Shown here one piece after another: positions 42,501-46,300 of a stretch of DNA of 64,000 nucleotides (within the stretch, counting starts at the first letter, position 1; each line of letters starts with the position of its first letter). Source of the DNA: Apostichopus japonicus (lineage: Eukaryota > Echinodermata > Holothuroidea > Aspidochirotida > Stichopodidae); assembly GCF_037975245.1 (NCBI RefSeq), contig NC_092578.1:19794821-19858820 (forward strand). Reading direction: 5' to 3'. The notes beneath the pieces were generated by a model. The model ran no database searches and had not been told where the DNA came from. It saw nothing but the letters and a program-made list of their open reading frames with translations. A program made the position numbers and the translations under genes.

Positions 42501-43185
42501 CTTTAACTCATGGATTAATACAACAATATGTTTCTTTCTCTTTCAGGAAGCTCCGGTCCAAGCAACCTCAGCAGATTATAATTAATCTCTGCTTTGCTCT
42601 CCTTGGTCTCTACCTTTCATTCTTGATCGGGATTGACCGTGCAAATTTGGGAGCTGTTTGCATCATGTGTGGTGCCCTCATTCACTACTTCTGTCTCGCC
42701 ACTGTTGCATGGATGTGTGTAGAGGCGATGAACATGTATATCTTGTTCGTTAAAGTCTTTGAATCAGGTGTCCAACATTTTATGAAGAAGGCAGCTTTGG
42801 TTGCATGGGGTAATCATTATTTGTATAAGTATTTAAGTTCCATATATTCAGAGGAGGTGCAATAGGGTTCATATCTATGGTGATGGGGGGGGGGGGGGAG
42901 GGGGAGGGAACAGGCAATGTTTGAGGGCCAGTGGTTCATGTGATATTGATTCAAAGGGTTAAACCACAAAATTACCTCCAAAATATCCAGAGTGACAAAC
43001 TGGATCCTCTTTGCAATCTGTAATATACAAAGTAATGGACAGTTTGGAAGTATGATGCACCCTATGCAAGATCAATTAATGAAATCTAAACTTAATAAAC
43101 TGTTACATTCATTTTTGACAGGTCTTCCTCTTGTGGTTGTGGTAGTATCGGTCGCTGTGAAGTCAGTAAATTACAGAGGACATTA
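485..43185 (+). CDS. Adhesion G protein-coupled receptor, 17 exons, 3' end beyond window
   Basis: Partial gene for a cell-surface adhesion GPCR. Exons: 485-581, 1738-1866, 8568-8772, 17651-17715, 18610-19227, 26307-26576, 27419-27531, 29057-29273, 29729-29845, 30798-30934, 32063-32218, 38012-38393, 39071-39246, 39893-40066, 41378-41487, 42547-42809 and 43122-43185. Each has AG acceptor and GT donor signals, and all 16 junctions keep the frame, giving 3,293 nt (about 1,097 residues). Domains: signal peptide 1-21, LDLa 34-75, Ig1 about 80-165, unclassified region 166-371, Ig2 372-461, SEA 462-571, HRM-like linker 572-656, GAIN about 657-935, GPS 905-952, TM1 to TM4 from 960. SEA plus Ig plus GAIN recalls vertebrate ADGRF5, but LDLa and the unclassified region are not in that receptor, so no symbol is given. 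Exon choice is by eye; skipped phase-1 modules, especially in the 6.7-kb intron 2, cannot be excluded. TM5 to TM7 are missing from the window. Confidence 0.87.
582..1737 (+). other. Intron 1
   Basis: A phase-1 intron of 1,156 bp, AT-rich. No mobile element, array or further exon was recognised. Confidence 0.6.
1738..1866 (+). CDS. aGPCR exon 2: LDL-receptor class A module
   Basis: This single phase 1-1 exon encodes one complete LDLa repeat with six cysteines and the calcium-binding acidic end ([16 protein letters not shown]). LDLa modules fold around calcium and bind ligands extracellularly. The acceptor is AG at 1736-1737 and the donor GTAAGT at 1867. A phase 1-1 one-exon module is the classic unit of exon shuffling. 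Confidence 0.9.
2764..2851. repeat. AT-rich inverted repeat (hairpin)
   Basis: The 16-base arm at 2764-2779 (AAATATAAAGATAGAT) is exactly complementary to 2836-2851, with mixed TATA/GATA simple sequence between. It could be a MITE core or simple-sequence drift; no target duplication was recognised. Confidence 0.5.
4783..4800. repeat. Poly-C homopolymer
   Basis: An uninterrupted run of 18 C in intron 2. Its length should be treated as uncertain because such runs are error-prone in sequencing. Confidence 0.8.
6941..6968. repeat. Short GTAT microsatellite
   Basis: Four to six imperfect GTAT units, with one GTAA interruption. Confidence 0.7.
7789..8172. mobile_element. hAT-type MITE with 8-bp target-site duplication
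   Basis: A 384-bp element that begins CAGTGGGGGAGC and ends GCTCCGCCACTG, so the ends are imperfect terminal inverted repeats (CAGTGGNGGAGC). It is bounded by a perfect 8-bp direct duplication, ATCTTAGA, at 7781-7788 and 8173-8180. An 8-bp target duplication with CAGTGG-type ends is characteristic of hAT-superfamily transposons. It has no transposase, so it is non-autonomous. GC content is higher than in the surrounding intron. Confidence 0.85.
8323..8609 (+). repeat. Two-copy tandem duplication across the exon 3 acceptor
   Basis: Unit 1 (8323-8463) and unit 2 (8464-8609) are near-identical. Each contains intron sequence, an acceptor (ends 8422 and 8567) and the first roughly 42 bp of the Ig1 exon. 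Only the second copy continues into a full open exon; the first returns to intron sequence at CAGTGATTG. The duplication therefore leaves an upstream decoy acceptor. Confidence 0.9.
8568..8772 (+). CDS. aGPCR exon 3: first half of Ig domain 1
   Basis: The exon encodes the N-terminal half of an I-set-like Ig domain: a B-strand Cys (VVICVAEG) and the C-strand Trp in ITWLED, with Pro-rich spacing between them. It starts in phase 1 after AG at 8567 and ends in phase 2 at a GTGAGT donor (8773). The second Ig cysteine is absent here and is supplied by exon 4, on the far side of the BEL element. Confidence 0.85.
9220..10060 (-). repeat. 3' LTR of the BEL/Pao element
   Basis: The LTR downstream of the minus-strand polyprotein, 841 bp, matching the copy at 16383-17223. 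On the minus strand it contains an AATAAA at 9968-9973 that could serve as a polyadenylation signal. No long frame within it is a gene. Confidence 0.92.
10061..10068 (-). other. Candidate polypurine tract
   Basis: On the minus strand GGTGGGAG directly abuts the 3' LTR, where the polypurine primer for plus-strand DNA synthesis is expected. The stretch 10069-10365, between it and the polyprotein stop, is the element's 3' untranslated part. Confidence 0.65.
10366..16323 (-). CDS. BEL/Pao Gag-Pol polyprotein
   Basis: A 1,985-codon polyprotein for retrotransposition. In order: a charged coiled-coil-rich Gag region (about 45-275); a DUF1759-type Gag domain (about 335-480); zinc knuckles, including [13 protein letters not shown] (about 576) and [14 protein letters not shown] (about 609); a DUF1758-type aspartic protease (about 695-850); reverse transcriptase (about 970-1190) with YVDD at about 1116; RNase H with HFSDAS at about 1294; an integrase HHCC zinc finger (about 1597-1637); an integrase core with Asp 1669, Asp 1731 and Glu 1781; and a C-terminal DUF5641-like domain (about 1865-1975). 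The domain order and DUF1759/1758/5641 set mark BEL/Pao. The protease active-site context reads LLDTQSDS rather than the usual DSG/DTG, which may be a family variant. The start is the first ATG, 59 bp inside the 5' LTR. No stop or frameshift interrupts it. Confidence 0.96.
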   Translation of the reverse strand: MSEQGKDKHEPEGEAMDSQLEPQLSHLENQPNPQDDSEASLVRRGIRDRKLTEKAQQNLDEEIHQRNYRVEASYEKWRQRASEIRKALRKIQPLDQLLEFQSTIKKLQDSVVTSYEELRRINVPDKVTVSKVDNCCAISRELTEVLTQRRLEEIDTHQEREQIRGLKCAHPSVFGESISDQSVQSRMSVVSTISSMKAKADAEKAEKLAAAKALREEQHQKSKLLQMQMNLEEEKMKLEAMQADAAVRIAEAKCEVLSEAAEDPEDICLDKPVRLNPLAASFNPVPHYDGEPYQELSVGHALGGESINNPVSESSLAQALTSAMDRSRLPVPTPKAFSGNPIEFVTFKRSFKTLIENKGTRAEEKIYYLQQYVTGEARESIAGCFYGSNESDYQRAWETLEKRYGHPFKVQEAFRDRLDKWPKVGLRDNVALQKYADFLNSCRDAMPHVKGLSILNDCKENQKMTAKLPDWAISRWSRVVTAGLDEGHDYPTFTQFVSFVEKEARVVCNPIASFLAVKRSESACDSKFQVEKRKFSRALVTDAGKSPNRWSQHPNDDLKGGYSSSSAKPVEKPKTCPFCNGEHYLSSCTVFADKSIDERNSFIQVHKRCYSCLRTGHFAKQCKSRHSCQKCKGRHPTVLHDNDKIQRVFTQEVKREPKEADTAVALTTYHGHSSTTNVLPVWVSSISSPQTEKLVYALLDTQSDSTFIDGSICEELLVPTDPVKLELTTMRGKDSTVVSKRAKGLRVRGYTSSKCIDLPVTYTTDFIPLDKNHIPTCETAKNWNHLASIASEMPPLMDCEVGLLIGYNCSAALAPRQVITGENDQPYAVKTDLGWSVVGSLAPVDSTEVTGFCHRISLKEAPPVTPRDILKVFESDFNDSKHESNSISQDDIRFLQILESSFAVNEKGHIEMPLPFKSRPYLPNNYKLAAIRLSHLKRRLDGDPNYKEHYVKFVEGMLEDGDAVQVADRGKPGEVYYIPHHGVYHPKKPNKLRVVFDCSAKYRGSSLNDHLLCGPDLTNNLFGVLCRFRRHPVAVMCDVEKMFHRFHVSPEDRDYLRFLWYKGGDTKKEPLEYRMNVHLFGATSSPGCANFGMKHLSRMFEEEFSLAAPFLRQDFYVDDGVTSVKNAREAKELIKEACELCSKGNLRLHKFVSNDRSVIEDIPLSERATDVQDIDLSRDKLPVERTLGIHWNIEDDSFTFQIGLKERPDTRRGILSVVASIYDPLGFIAPFVLEGKAILQRMCKQGTSWDEPVTDELRPRWEKWKSDILNLENTNIPRCYKPLDFGPATRVELHHFSDASTDGYGMCSYLRFIREDHVYCSLVIGKARVSPTKVVTVPRLELTAAVVAVKISIKLKQELHMHIDSEYFWCDSQVVLAYINNDAKRFHVFVSNRVQFIKEHTEPNQWHYISTRENPADHASRGLCVSELLSSNWFTGPEFLWSADPVTDCSIEPMLIMGDPEVRAQSLSVQATRACDILERLSKYSNWSRLTRIVARIRRLASRETGSVSLTVEEINQACVSVVKIVQQEHFKEELQALKMQRNVSSTSKLFTLNPFIQDGMIRVGGRLRKSMLSLNEKHPVVLPKNGHMTELIIAHCHSLTKHQGRGQTINEIRRQGYWILGGSKTVATFTRKCVLCRKLRRPVEEQKMADLPEDRVEPSPPFSFCGMDCFGPFITKQNRKEFKRYGLIFTCLCSRAVHIEMVEDLSTDAFINALRCFIAIRGAVTQIRCDHGSNFIGADNELRAALKELDVNQMTAYLTQKQCNFVFNAPYSSHAGGVWERQIRSVRNVFNATIALYPGRLDDASLKCFLYEAMAIINGRPLTPANMTDPSAEPPLTPNHLITMKPTVALPPPGHFVKEDLYARRRWRRVQFLSEQFWSRWKSEYLQTLQERGKWSLSRRNLRVGDVVLVKDHDTPRMKWPFGVIVSTTASEDGLVRRAWVKVGSRDLNSKGQPRKKLSILERPIQKLVLLVEHERDLSLAHET
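16383..17223 (-). repeat. 5' LTR of the BEL/Pao element
   Basis: The LTR upstream of the minus-strand polyprotein, which should carry the element's promoter. The 59-bp leader between it and the start codon (16324-16382) should hold the primer-binding site, but I see no canonical tRNA complement directly abutting the LTR. Confidence 0.92.
17651..17715 (+). CDS. aGPCR exon 4: second half of Ig domain 1
   Basis: A 65-bp exon found by phase logic: it takes phase 2 from exon 3 and ends in phase 1 for exon 5. It encodes the F-strand cysteine (RVTCRAS) and a terminal beta strand (KTVQVSLI), as expected for the end of an Ig domain. The acceptor AG is at 17649-17650 and the donor GTTAGT at 17716. It is small, so confidence rests on frame agreement on both sides and the correctly placed cysteine. 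Confidence 0.75.
17716..18609 (+). other. Intron 4
   Basis: A phase-1 intron of 894 bp, strongly AT-rich, with a short C run near 18260. Nothing else is recognised. Confidence 0.6.
18610..19227 (+). CDS. aGPCR exon 5: unclassified extracellular region, about 206 residues
   Basis: A large single phase 1-1 exon (acceptor TTTCAG, donor GTAACC at 19228) between the two Ig domains. I do not recognise the fold. It has about nine cysteines (for example [44 protein letters not shown]), alternating hydrophobic strands such as [13 protein letters not shown] and [14 protein letters not shown], and no transmembrane segment, so a disulfide-bonded beta-rich extracellular domain, or two smaller ones, is likely. 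The phase 1-1 borders mean it could be an independently shuffled module. Without splicing the frame runs on to a stop at 19341-19343. Confidence 0.85.
19228..19343 (+). CDS. Possible alternative C-terminal tail by read-through of the exon 5 donor
   Basis: If the donor at 19228 is not used, the exon 5 frame continues for about 38 codons to TAA at 19341-19343. An ATTAAA, a variant polyadenylation signal, follows at 19472-19477. The product would be secreted: LDLa, Ig1 and the unclassified region with no membrane segment. The tail is rich in Lys and hydrophobic residues and resembles no known domain. This is inference from open frame alone. Confidence 0.3.
19344..19625 (+). other. Start of intron 5 before the minisatellite
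   Basis: Unique AT-rich sequence between the possible alternative stop and the 56-bp array, including the ATTAAA at 19472. Confidence 0.5.
19626..25928 (+). repeat. 56-bp minisatellite, about 110 copies, in intron 5
   Basis: A tandem array of a unit of about 56 bp containing, in order, GTATGCATRGGCAAACAATC, AGAAGGTATAGTAGTAATGA and TAGTAGGGGGAGGGGT. Shorter variants missing part of the TAGTAATGATAG section also occur. The RGG position is G or A in about equal parts. Each unit has a GGGGG-A-GGGG purine run on the transcript strand. Long minus-strand frames here are only periodic translations. A block starting near 20178 is repeated starting near 22282, 2,104 bp further on. Confidence 0.97.
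26307..26576 (+). CDS. aGPCR exon 6: Ig domain 2
   Basis: A complete Ig domain in one phase 1-1 exon of 90 codons: B-strand Cys (HTSCEGDY), core Trp (IIWYKKG) and the hallmark DQGFYFC around the F-strand Cys. The acceptor is CTACAG ending at 26306 and the donor GTAATA at 26577. It follows the unclassified region and precedes SEA. Confidence 0.92.
26577..27418 (+). other. Intron 6
   Basis: A phase-1 intron of 842 bp. About 26660-27110 is less AT-rich than its surroundings and could be an old repeat, but I see no terminal structure. Confidence 0.5.
27419..27531 (+). CDS. aGPCR exon 7: first half of SEA domain
   Basis: Phase 1 to phase 0 exon with the SEA start pattern ([20 protein letters not shown]), in which a beta strand is followed by a helix ending in SPFFSA. 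The donor is GTACGT at 27532. It joins in frame to exon 8, which carries the cleavage motif. Confidence 0.82.
27532..29056 (+). other. Intron 7
   Basis: A phase-0 intron of 1.5 kb. It contains a degenerate repeated motif at 28510-28645. Otherwise nothing is recognised. Confidence 0.55.
28510..28645. repeat. Degenerate TGTTGATATTGAATTGT-type repeats
   Basis: Four to five imperfect copies of an ACATGTTGATATYGAATTGT-like motif, plus two TATATATAT tracts nearby. This may be the core of an old non-autonomous element reaching from about 28391 to 28712, but its ends do not match convincingly. Confidence 0.4.
29057..29273 (+). CDS. aGPCR exon 8: second half of SEA domain with GSVVV cleavage motif
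   Basis: The exon completes the SEA domain: [20 protein letters not shown] carries the self-cleavage motif GSVVV, with the scissile Gly-Ser bond coded at 29131/29132 (about residues 524/525). SEA domains with this motif cleave themselves during folding and hold the halves together non-covalently, as in MUC1 and the receptor Ig-Hepta/GPR116. It runs from phase 0 to phase 1, donor GTAAGT at 29274. Confidence 0.9.
29274..29728 (+). other. Intron 8
   Basis: A phase-1 intron of 455 bp; nothing recognised beyond splice signals. Confidence 0.55.
29729..29845 (+). CDS. aGPCR exon 9: first part of a Cys-containing HRM-like linker
   Basis: A 117-bp phase 1-1 exon preceded by a strong pyrimidine tract. 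It encodes a segment with two cysteines, one near the start (SFCAAQG) and one near the end ([10 protein letters not shown]). With exon 10 the pattern resembles the hormone-receptor motif found before GAIN in many adhesion GPCRs, but the match is incomplete. Confidence 0.72.
30492..30790 (+). repeat. Minisatellite of GTGACCATGAGTTAT type, up to the exon 10 acceptor
   Basis: Imperfect tandem copies built from ATGTGACCATGAGTT, ATGTGACCATTTACTGTGA and ACCATGTGA, about 36 to 45 bp per full unit. The array ends within about 10 bp of the exon 10 acceptor at 30796-30797 and so takes up the space where that intron's branch point should lie. The rest of intron 9 (29846-30491) shows nothing else. Confidence 0.85.
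30798..30934 (+). CDS. aGPCR exon 10: second part of the HRM-like linker
   Basis: Phase 1 to phase 0 exon. It encodes RMCTGNF and [11 protein letters not shown], with the Trp-Asp-Pro spacing before Cys that is usual at the end of an HRM domain, followed by an acidic helix ([15 protein letters not shown]) that starts the GAIN region. The acceptor AG is at 30796-30797 and the donor GTAACT at 30935. Confidence 0.78.
30935..32062 (+). other. Intron 10
   Basis: A phase-0 intron of 1.1 kb, AT-rich. No repeat or gene is recognised. Confidence 0.55.
32063..32218 (+). CDS. aGPCR exon 11: GAIN subdomain A
   Basis: A 52-codon phase 0-0 exon with the helical pattern expected of GAIN subdomain A ([18 protein letters not shown]). 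The acceptor TTTATAG ends at 32062 and the donor GTAATT starts at 32219. Confidence 0.8.
32423..33110. repeat. Left subterminal minisatellite of the TIR element
   Basis: Imperfect tandem blocks such as TTAACTGGTATTAACAGG and TTTCAACTGTTTTCAACAGG, degenerating toward 33110. The outer 30 bp is the terminal inverted repeat. Confidence 0.85.
34236..35626 (-). pseudogene. Decayed spliced gene with a BEN-like domain inside the TIR element
   Basis: Three minus-strand blocks with splice signals: 35443-35626, 34843-35056 (acceptor TTCACAG, donor GTTAGT) and 34236-34347 (acceptor TTCTTGCAG, stop TAA). The middle block encodes a segment with [10 protein letters not shown], then [10 protein letters not shown], then [13 protein letters not shown]. 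This hydrophobic helix, Gly/Thr turn and 'L-P-KL-A' order resemble BEN domains, which bind DNA and protein in chromatin factors and occur in some transposon-linked proteins. The last block is helical and ends in KQRRP. Damage: an in-frame TAA in the middle block, a frame break in the first block, and frames that do not join cleanly at the last junction. The family call is by pattern only; it may be a cargo gene or part of the mobility machinery. Confidence 0.5.
35627..37340. other. Interior of the TIR element without a supportable gene
   Basis: AT-rich sequence likely to hold 5' exons or introns of the BEN-like gene. A donor-like site on the minus strand lies near 36495. A GC-richer patch at 37104-37210, starting CAGTGGCAAAGCCAG, resembles one end of a hAT element but lacks a matching second end. 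Confidence 0.4.
37341..37845. repeat. Right subterminal minisatellite of the TIR element
   Basis: At least eight near-identical units of about 29 bp built from ACCTGTTAAACCAGTTG and TTTTCAACAGGT, then diverged copies and the terminal inverted repeat. The units are the reverse complement of the left-end motif. This end is more homogeneous than the left end. Confidence 0.88.
38012..38393 (+). CDS. aGPCR exon 12: GAIN domain core
   Basis: A 382-bp phase 0 to phase 1 exon. It encodes helix-rich subdomain A sequence ([14 protein letters not shown]) passing into beta strands ([27 protein letters not shown]), as expected for the GAIN A-B transition. The donor GTAAAG at 38394 lies inside a tandem duplication that repeats the last 49 bp of the exon downstream. 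Confidence 0.85.
38345..38769 (+). repeat. Four-copy tandem duplication across the exon 12 donor
   Basis: Units of 103-104 bp start at 38345, 38449, 38553 and 38656, with a fragment at 38759. Each contains the last 49 bp of exon 12, its donor (CCAGTWTG then GTAAAG) and about 55 bp of intron. Copies 2 to 4 share differences from copy 1, for example AATATTTCT in place of AATAACTTT. Only copy 1 is joined to the rest of the exon. Confidence 0.95.
38770..39070 (+). other. Remainder of intron 12
   Basis: AT-rich, with short repeats of CTATAAGTATAT type near 38940-39050. Nothing else is seen. Confidence 0.5.
39071..39246 (+). CDS. aGPCR exon 13: GAIN subdomain B
   Basis: Phase 1 to phase 0 exon with the typical GAIN-B strands: [14 protein letters not shown], then [13 protein letters not shown] and [11 protein letters not shown], the usual 'NL..pV...f' strand before the GPS. 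The acceptor CTGCAG ends at 39070 and the donor GTGAGT starts at 39247. Confidence 0.92.
39721..39850. repeat. Three-copy 46-bp tandem repeat in intron 13
   Basis: Copies start with GAAGTTTA at 39721, 39767 and 39813, each followed by a variant of ATAACGAGCAATT and TGTTGTRGTATTAT; the third is truncated. The rest of intron 13 (39247-39892) is unremarkable. Confidence 0.85.
39893..40066 (+). CDS. aGPCR exon 14: GPS with intact HLT cleavage site
   Basis: A 58-codon phase 0-0 exon encoding the GPCR proteolysis site: [18 protein letters not shown] and [15 protein letters not shown]. The four cysteines and two tryptophans are in place, and the catalytic His-Leu-Thr is intact, so self-cleavage between Leu and Thr (40045/40046, about residues 945/946) is expected. 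The new N terminus, TNFAILV, matches the tethered agonist pattern of the family. Confidence 0.96.
40067..40493 (+). other. Start of intron 14
   Basis: AT-rich unique sequence before the 23-bp array, with a short GTA run near 40134. No gene is seen. Confidence 0.5.
40494..41210 (+). repeat. 23-bp minisatellite in intron 14
   Basis: About 31 imperfect copies of GCATAGCATCAAACACCAG followed by TTAA, with variants GGATAGC, GCATACC, GCATATC and AGCATCAG. A block of several variant units repeats within it (about 40840-40990 and 40990-41130). The array lies between the GPS and TM1 exons. Confidence 0.93.
41378..41487 (+). CDS. aGPCR exon 15: TM1
   Basis: Phase 0 to phase 2 exon. A short linker (DIQGDIDNV) after the tethered agonist leads into one hydrophobic helix ([20 protein letters not shown]), the first transmembrane segment of a family B2 receptor. 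The acceptor GACAG ends at 41377 and the donor GTAAGT starts at 41488. Confidence 0.93.
41535..41855. repeat. Palindromic minisatellite of TGTACATATATGTACA type
   Basis: Repeats of about 27 bp in which the 16-bp perfect palindrome TGTACATATATGTACA alternates with a CTCCCTGT or ACCCTGT spacer. Part of the array is inverted: units reading CAGGGTGT and CAGGGAGT lie at 41648-41695 between units in the opposite sense, so the transcript could fold into long hairpins. Confidence 0.9.
41856..42546 (+). other. Remainder of intron 15
   Basis: AT-rich sequence with a short GCTAATAYTAT repeat near 42408-42430. No exon or element is recognised. Confidence 0.5.
42547..42809 (+). CDS. aGPCR exon 16: TM2, TM3 and start of TM4
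   Basis: Phase 2 to phase 1 exon. It encodes a basic intracellular loop (KLRSKQPQQ), TM2 ([19 protein letters not shown]), TM3 with the conserved extracellular Cys and [17 protein letters not shown], and the second loop leading to KKAALVAW of TM4. The HYF-WM-E pattern in TM3 is typical of adhesion GPCRs. The donor GTAATC is at 42810. Confidence 0.95.
42810..43121 (+). other. Intron 16
   Basis: A phase-1 intron of 312 bp with a 14-base G run at 42885-42898 followed by further G-rich sequence. Confidence 0.7.
43122..43185 (+). CDS. aGPCR exon 17: rest of TM4, last exon in the window
   Basis: A 64-bp phase 1 to phase 2 exon encoding [15 protein letters not shown] (end of TM4) and NYRGH, which leads toward the conserved second extracellular loop. 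The donor GTAAGT is at 43186; without splicing the frame stops at once (TAG at 43184-43186). The next exon should start in phase 2 and contain the Cys-Trp of loop 2, but no candidate exists before 64000. Confidence 0.87.
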
Positions 43186-43374
43186 GTAAGTAACATCCTG
43201 ATGGGTTACAGTTCCTCTGTTAATGACCTTCAGTCTTGCTCCCAAATTTTAGCTTGTGAGAGTTGTTGTTTTGATCAACCTTCCAAATAATTTGGCATAT
43301 ATTTCAAGGCGTATTTAATTACACATTTAATGCTTTAGTGAGAGGGAATATATTTCAAGAGTGCTAATGTAATG
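43186..43374 (+). other. Start of intron 17
   Basis: Short unique AT-rich sequence before the satellite; nothing recognised. Confidence 0.5.
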
Positions 43375-46300
43375 TTAAGTTAAATCTGCTGATCATAAAC
43401 ATGCATAGACCTCAAACAATAGGTTACATCTGCTGATCATAAACATGCATGGACCTCAAACAATAGGTTAAATCTGCTGATCGTAAACATGCATAGACCT
43501 CAAACAATAGGTTATATCTGCTGATCATAAACATGCATAGACTTCAAACAATAGGTTAATTCTGCTGATGATAAACATGCATAGACCTCAAACAATAGGT
43601 TATATCTGCTGATCATAATCATGCATGGACCTCAAACAATAGGTTAAATCTGCTGATCATAAACATGCATAGACTTCAAACAATAGGTTAATTCTGCAGA
43701 TCATAATGATGCATGGACCTCAAACAATAGGTTAAATCTGCTGATCATAAACATGCATAGACCTCAAACAATAGGTTATATCTGCTGATCATAATCATGC
43801 ATGGACCTCAAACAATGGGTTAAATCTGCTGATCATAAGCATGCATAAACTTCAAACAATAGGTTAAATCCGCTGATCGTAAACATGCATGGACCTCAAA
43901 CAATAGGTTATATCTGCTGATCATTAACATGCATTTACCTCAAACAATAGGTTAAATCTGCTGATCATAAACATGCATATACCTCAAACAATAGGTTAAA
44001 TCTGCTGATCATAAACATGCATGGACCTCAAACAATAGGTAAAATCTGCTGATCGTAAACATGCATAGACCTCAAACAGTAGGTTATATCTGCTGATTAT
44101 AATCATGCATATACCTCAAACAATAGGTTAAATCTCATGATCGTAAACATGCATGGACCTCAAACAATAGGTTAAATCTCATGATCGTAAACATGCATGG
44201 ACCTCAAACAATAGGTTAAATATGCTGATCGTAAACATGCATGGACCTCAAACAATAGGTTACATCTGCTGATCATCAATATGCATGGACCTCAAACAAT
44301 AGGTTAAATCTGCTGATCATAATCATGCATGGACCTCAAACAATAGGTTAATGCTGCTGATCATCAACATGCATAGACCTCAAACAATAGGTTAAATCTG
44401 CTGATCATCAACATGCATAGACCTCAAACAATAGGTTAAATCTGCTGATCATAAACATGCATATACCTCAACCAATAGGTTAAATCTGCTGATCATAAAC
44501 ATGCATGGACCTCAAACAATAGGTTAAATCTGCTGATCATAAACATGCATAGACCTCAAACAATAGGTTAAATCTGCTGATCATAAACATGCATAGACCT
44601 CAAACAATAGGTGAAATCTGCTGATCATAAACATGCATAGACCTCAAACAATAGGTTAAATTTGCTGATCATTAACATGCATGGACCTCAAACAATAGCT
44701 TAAATCTGCTGATCGTAAACATGCATAGACTTCAAACAATAGGTTATATCTGCTGATCAAAAACATGCATGGACCTCAAACAATAGGTTAAATCTGCTGA
44801 TCGTAAACATGCATGGACCTCAAACAATAGGTTATATCTGCTGATCATAATCATGCATGGACCTCAAACAATAGGTTAAATCTGATGATCATAATCATGC
44901 ATGGACCTCAAACAATAGGTTAATGCTGCTGATCATAAACATGCATAGACCTCAAACAATAGGTTAAATCTGCTGATCATAAACATGCATGGACCTCAAA
45001 CAATAGGTGAAATCTGCTGATCATAAACATGCATGGACCTCAAACAATAGGTTAATTCTGCTGATCGTAAACATGCATAGACCTCAAACAATAGGTTATA
45101 TCTGCTGATCATAATCATGCATGGACCTCAAACAATAGGTGAAATCTGCTGATCGTAAACATGCATAGACCTCAAACAATAGGTTAAATCTGCTGATCGT
45201 AAACATGCATAGACCTCAAACAATAGGTTATATCTGCTGATTATAATCATGCATGGACCTCAAACAATAGGTAAAATCTGCTGATCATAAACATGCATAT
45301 ACCTCAAATAATAGGTTAAATCTGCTGATCGTAAACATGCATGGACCTCAAACAATAGGTTAAATCTGCTGATCGTAAACATACATAGACCTCCAACATT
45401 AGGTTATATCTGCTGATTATAATCATGCATATACCTCAAACAATAGGTTAAATCTAATGATCATTAACATGCATGGACCTCAAACAATAGCTTAAATCTG
45501 CTGATCGTAAACATGCATAGACTTCAAACAATAGGTTATATCTGCTGATCAAAAACATGCATGGACCTCAAACAATAGGTTAAATCTGCTGATCATAAAC
45601 ATGCATAGACCTCAAACAATAGGTTATATCTGCTGATTATAATCATGCATGGACCTCAAACAATAGGTAAAATCTGCTGATCATAAACATGCATATACCT
45701 CAAATAATAGGTTAAATCTGCTGATCGTAAACATGCATGGACCTCAAACAATAGGTTAAATCTGCTGATCGTAAACATACATAGACCTCCAACATTAGGT
45801 TATATCTGCTGATTATAATCATGCATATACCTCAAACAATAGGTTAAATCTAATGATCGTAAACATGCATGGACCTCAAACAATAGGTTAAATCTGCTGA
45901 TCATCATCATGCATGGACCTCAAACAATAGGTTAATGCTGCTGATCATCAACATGCATAGACCTCAAACAATAGGTTAAATCTGCTGATCATAAACATGC
46001 ATGGACCTCAAACAATAGGTTAAATCTGCTGATCGTAAACATGCATAGACCTCAAACAATAGGTTAAATCTGCTGATCATAAACATGCATAGACCTCAAA
46101 CAATAGGTGAAATCTGCTGATCATAAACATGCATAGACCTCAAACAATAGGTTAAATTTGCTGATCATTAACATGCATGGACCTCAAACAATAGGTTAAA
46201 TCTGCTGATCGTAAACATGCATAGACCTCAAACAATAGGTTATATCTGCTGATCATAAACATGCATGGACCTCAAACAATAGGTTATATCTGCTGATCAT

